Source: Cryptomeria japonica
Lineage: Eukaryota; Streptophyta; Pinopsida; Cupressales; Cupressaceae
Assembly: GCF_030272615.1 (NCBI RefSeq)
Contig: NC_081412.1
Span: 98,579,796 to 98,643,795 of the forward strand
Length of the DNA stretch: 64,000 bases
Direction of reading: 5' to 3'
A model generated the notes under the pieces. It had not been told where the DNA came from, ran no database searches, and saw only the letters and a list, made by a program, of their open reading frames with translations. The first letter of the stretch is position 1. Every line of letters starts with the position of its first letter. A program made the translations under genes and the position numbers. Below, piece by piece: positions 60,132 to 64,000 of the stretch.

Positions 60132-63100
60132 TTATCTGATTCCCTTCCTTGGGATGTGCTCGTCGTCATTGTACATAATCTTCTGCAAATCTGTAAACCC
60201 ATTCTCAGCAGATGACATGACTATTATCCTAGGCTCAAAAATTCCTTTGTTGGCAAGATAATCTGCCACTTTATTGCCCTCCCGGTAAATGTGGTGGACT
60301 TGATAATCCAACAATTTATCGATCAAGAATTTGATTCTCGGGATCCAAGCATTAAGTCTCCAATTCATGAAGCCATTTTTTATGATCCCATTTAATATAA
60401 TTTGAGAATCACCCTCAATCATAACTTTCAAAAATCCGAAAGAACATACCAATTTCAACCCTTCTTCTAATGCTATGATTTTTGCAATGTTACTTGAAGC
60501 CACACCCACAGGGCCACAAATGGCCCCAAATAAACACCCTTCCTCATCTCTGACAATCTCACCAAACCCGGCTAAACCCGGATTACCTCTATTGGCCCCA
60601 TCAAAATTCAACTTTTTCCATCCGGATGGAGGTGGTGACCATTTAACTTTCATTCTTTCTAAAGACTTGAAATTCTGAAAATGACTACTAATTTGCTTCA
60701 AGTTCCAAACTAGTTCCATCTCCATATCCCATTTGGTGTAACATTTGAATCTCCTCCCATTGATCTTTCCATTAATGGTTTCTTTAATAGCCACTTGGAT
60801 TTTAGCAAAAAGGACAGAGACCTACAACTCTTCCTCCCTAAATATCATTCTGTTCCTCTCTTTCCAAACATGCCCTACTAACATAGATGGACTAACAATC
60901 CATAAGCTTCCCCACTTTGAACATTTACCACCCGTTAACCAAGAAAAGATGAAGTCTTTAAAGCTCTGATTACACACCATCTGATTCTGGAGCTTTGCCA
61001 ATAACCAATCCCAACACTGCTTTGTGTACAAACAACCATACAACAGATGTTTTGTTGTTTCTTAATCTTTCTTGCAAAGGGAGCATTTGCTAGGCCCTGC
61101 TATACCTATGGTTTTAAGTCTATCACATGTTAGTATCCTACCATGCAAGGCAATCCAAAGGAAGGCACCGACTTTAGGCAAAATTATTTTATCCCAACAC
61201 AATATTGCCAGCCAATTACCATCTTTTTGTCGCTTTCTTTGTAGTTCATACCTCAGATTCACTCTATATTTGCCTGATTTTGCTACATTCCACACTAGAG
61301 AGTCATTTTCATATGTTACAAAAGTCTTTATGCTTTTAAGTATTTCATCCAACTTCAAATTGTTGTTGCTCAGCCGATCTCCTACCCGTTTCCATGAGAT
61401 TGGAACATTAAGGGAGTGGAAAGATTCAACATAATCTGCCACATAAACTCCCATATTTGCCTCAATTTGATTAATCCAATCATTGTCATTTATAATGTCT
61501 ACCAATGCAACCTTGCCATTTCAGGAGTCCTTCCAAAACTTGGCTTTTTTCCCATTGCCAATTCTCCAAGTGAGGTGATATGTGACAATCTTCCTACTCT
61601 CCCATACAAATTTCCAAATCGGAGAACCTCCAACCGAATTAGCCACTATGAATATCCTTTCTGGATCACTTGAGTCCAAATATTTCACAGCCATAACCTT
61701 GCACCATCCCTTTTGAGGGGAATTATACATTTTCCATGCTAGTTTGGCCCCAAGTACTAAATTCTGTAGTTTCATTTGCCTAAGACCTACCCCGCCATCC
61801 CCGCCATCCTCCTTGAGTAGGCATGCGATATCCCAATTGATTAATGTGATCTATTTTGCCTCTTTCGACCCTTCCTAAAGAATTTTTTTAAGAATACCAT
61901 CTAAAGTAGAAATTTTCTTGCAGGACAATCTATAGCACGACATGTAGTAAATCAAAACTGCAGATAATACAAACTTAATCATCTGAATGCGCCCTGCCTG
62001 TGAAAGCCAATTATTCATCCATGCCGCTGACTTGACTTTGCACTTGTCAACTATTTCATCCCAAAATTTATTGTCCAATCTTCCAACAAATAGAGGAACT
62101 CCAAGGTATTTGATAGGAAAACTGCCTTGACCAAACTGAAGGATGCCCCTTATCTTCGATTGAATTCTCCTACTTGTGTTGAGAAAGTAAATCATAGATT
62201 TCTGCTTGTTCATGCACTGCCCAGATACCTTTTCATAATCATCTAACACCTCCTTTATGGTATAAGCTTCCTTCTCCGAGGCTTCTCCAAACAAAATAGT
62301 ATCATCCACAAATTGCAAATGAGATATCGGATCCAAGGAATTTGAAATAGAAACCCCTTTCCATAAGCCTTGCCCCACCCTACTTGTAATGCTCCTTCCT
62401 AATACTTCAGCCATAAGAACAAACAAGAAGGGCGACATGGGATCTCCTTGTCGAAGCCCATTAGTAGCAGGGAAAAAACCACTAACAAACCCATTCATTA
62501 TGATAGAAAAGCTAACAGAAGAGATACAATGACTAATACATTTCAACCAAATATTATCAAAACCAAATCTTCTAAGGACCACCATAAGAAAGCTCCATAA
62601 AACTTGATCATATGCATTGGACACATCTAATTTAACAATCATACCTTTGAGATTGGAGGAGTGCATTGAGTGAATAGTTTCACTAGCCAAGATAATGCTA
62701 TACGCGATCTCTTGCCCCGGAGTGAATCCATGTTGATTGGATGAAATGATCTTCATTAGGATTGGTTTCAACCTGTTCACCATCACCTTGGACAATATTT
62801 TGTATATGGAGTTGCATAAAGAGATTGGTCGATAATCAACTACAGAAGAGCAATCCAATTTCTTAGGAATAAGGGCAATGCTGGTATGATTAATTTCCCT
62901 CACAAATCTACCTTGCTTTCTAAAATTCTCCAATATTTTTAGAATATCATGCCCCAAAAACCCCCAACAATATTTGATAAAAATCCATTGTGAACCCATT
63001 AGGGCCAGGAGCCTTGTTTGGGTGTAAATCAAACACCGCTTTTTTAACCTCCTCTATAGTGAAAGGGTAGCATAAAGGTTTATTGTCCGCATCTAATATT

Positions 63101-64000
63101 TCTCTGTGAATAACATCTGACATAAGATAAGAAGAATTGACATTGCTACCATCCCCCAACAATTCTCTGAAGAAATTCTCTGCCACTTTCTCAATAGCCT
63201 CTGGTGAAGAATGCCGATTACCATCTTTATCCAAAATCGAGTCAATGCAATTTCTGCTCCTTTTCACCTTCACTAATGCATGGAAAATTTTGTGTTAGTA
63301 TCACCTTCTTTAATCCATAATTCTCTAGATTTGTCCCGCCAAAACAATTCTTCTCTAAGTATTAACTTTGCCAATTCCTCCTTAAGAGCTTTCTCTTTAT
63401 GATACTCTTCATTGGACATCCCAGAAGAGATAATAATATTATTTAATGAGGCTAATTCTTCCTCTACTCACTCCCTTTCAGCAAAAATGTTTTTGAATAT
63501 GTCTCTGTTCTAGGTTTTAATCTTTCTCTTTAAATATTTCAATCTTTTAATAAAGGTAAAAGACGGGGAACCAAAGAAAATATTACTTTCGCAGCACCAT
63601 CGTTCAAGATGTGATAAAATTTTTGTATCTCTCCACCACATACTCAGAAATCTGAAGCTACTCTTTCCTTTGGATGGAGCATCACTCAATTTTAACTCTA
63701 CAGGAAAATGATCCGACAAGGATACGAGAAGAATAGATGCCTCAACCTGAAAGGATGACTTTACCCAATATTCTCCAACAAAGTGTCTCTCCAATCTTTC
63801 TGAAATGTGTGCGAAATTGGCCCTACGATTAGTCCATGTAAATAGACCATTCTTTGGGACAACATCCATCAAATGATTCTGAGCAACAAAGTCCTGAAAG
63901 TCTTCCATCACCTTGTTAGACATCCTCAAACCTCCCTTTTTCTCGTCTAAGTCAAGCAATGCATTAAAGTCTCTAGCCACAACTAATCTTTCATTATTCA
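60132..64000 (-). pseudogene. LINE-3 ORF2: endonuclease, RT, RNase H, broken and 5'-truncated by the window
   Basis: Minus-strand motifs in order: ARDFNALLD (GDFN changed at Gly), TNRRA, SLSDHFPVEL; then WIKEGDTNTKF, NKAPGPNGFTMDFYQ, YRPISLCNSIYKI, GFTPGQE, LDVSNAYDQVLW, RQGDPMSPFLF, catalytic FVDD in LQFVDDTILFG (near 62310), YLGVPL, the zf-RVT region (GAFLWIALHGRILTCDRL) and RNase H (KLNFDGANRGNPG, IAKIIALEEGL, IEGDSQ, EGNKVADYLANKG). Breaks: TAG at 63510, TGA near 63468, one-base losses near 63285 (T run) and 62960 (A run), TAG at 61875, TGA near 61521, TAA near 61062 and TAG near 60826. In RNase H the helix reads IAKIIALE where AEAxAL is usual. Confidence 0.88.

Larger units (their letters stand above)
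59130..64000 (-). mobile_element. LINE-3: L1-type LINE with an ORF after RNase H; 5' end outside window
   Basis: The minus-strand order is endonuclease (from beyond 64000 to about 63600), RT (63270-61870), zf-RVT region (61500-60830), RNase H (60640-60240), ORF3 (59967-59321), a 3' UTR with the hairpin at 59172-59191 and an A-rich tail (near 59160-59110). It is a different lineage from LINE-1: the protein sequences share only family motifs. The target duplication cannot be tested because the 5' end is absent. Confidence 0.85.

Overview
The window is land-plant nuclear DNA made almost entirely of decayed, nested retrotransposons. No host gene, tRNA or rRNA was recognised. Plant origin follows from L1-type LINEs with a DUF4283/zinc-knuckle ORF1 and an RNase H tail on ORF2, and from Ty1/copia elements primed by initiator-Met tRNA. 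Very long LTRs, several LINE lineages and deep nesting would suit a gymnosperm such as a conifer, but that is inference.

Layout. 1-3506: a truncated LINE RNase H fragment on the minus strand, then AT-rich DNA with two diverged tandem duplications. 3524-11611: LINE-1, with ORF1, ORF2 and an unusual third ORF, a 3' hairpin and probable 17-bp target duplications. 11760-12860: a diverged tandem array that seems to resume at 43340-43760, split by LINE-2. 12870-43330: LINE-2, very decayed, cut in its RT region by copia element A (16761-39731, duplication TGCCT). A itself holds three later insertions: a 3.1-kb solo LTR (H) in its 5' LTR, a 4.4-kb solo LTR (B) in its integrase region, and the antisense copia C (28503-36122). 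A 752-bp LTR-like insert sits in the 3' half of LINE-2. 43761-46457: AT-rich DNA, no gene. 46458-49427: Ty3/gypsy-like element E on the minus strand with gag and protease but no RT or integrase. 49428-about 51540: gypsy-type LTR F, split by solo copia LTR G. 51541-52870: a decayed gene with a coiled-coil-like tail. 52871-56324: no gene. 56325-58900: 3' part of copia D. 58925-59098: antisense copia RT scrap. 59130-64000: LINE-3 on the minus strand, running off the window, again with an ORF downstream of RNase H.

The most interesting signals are in the LINEs. Two have an ORF between the RNase H domain and the 3' end, and all three end in a 6-bp stem with an 8-10 nt loop whose sequence differs while its shape and position are kept. 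Most disabling stops in the window are TAG at sites where CAG or CTGG is the likely ancestor, the trace expected of cytosine deamination in CHG methylation context.
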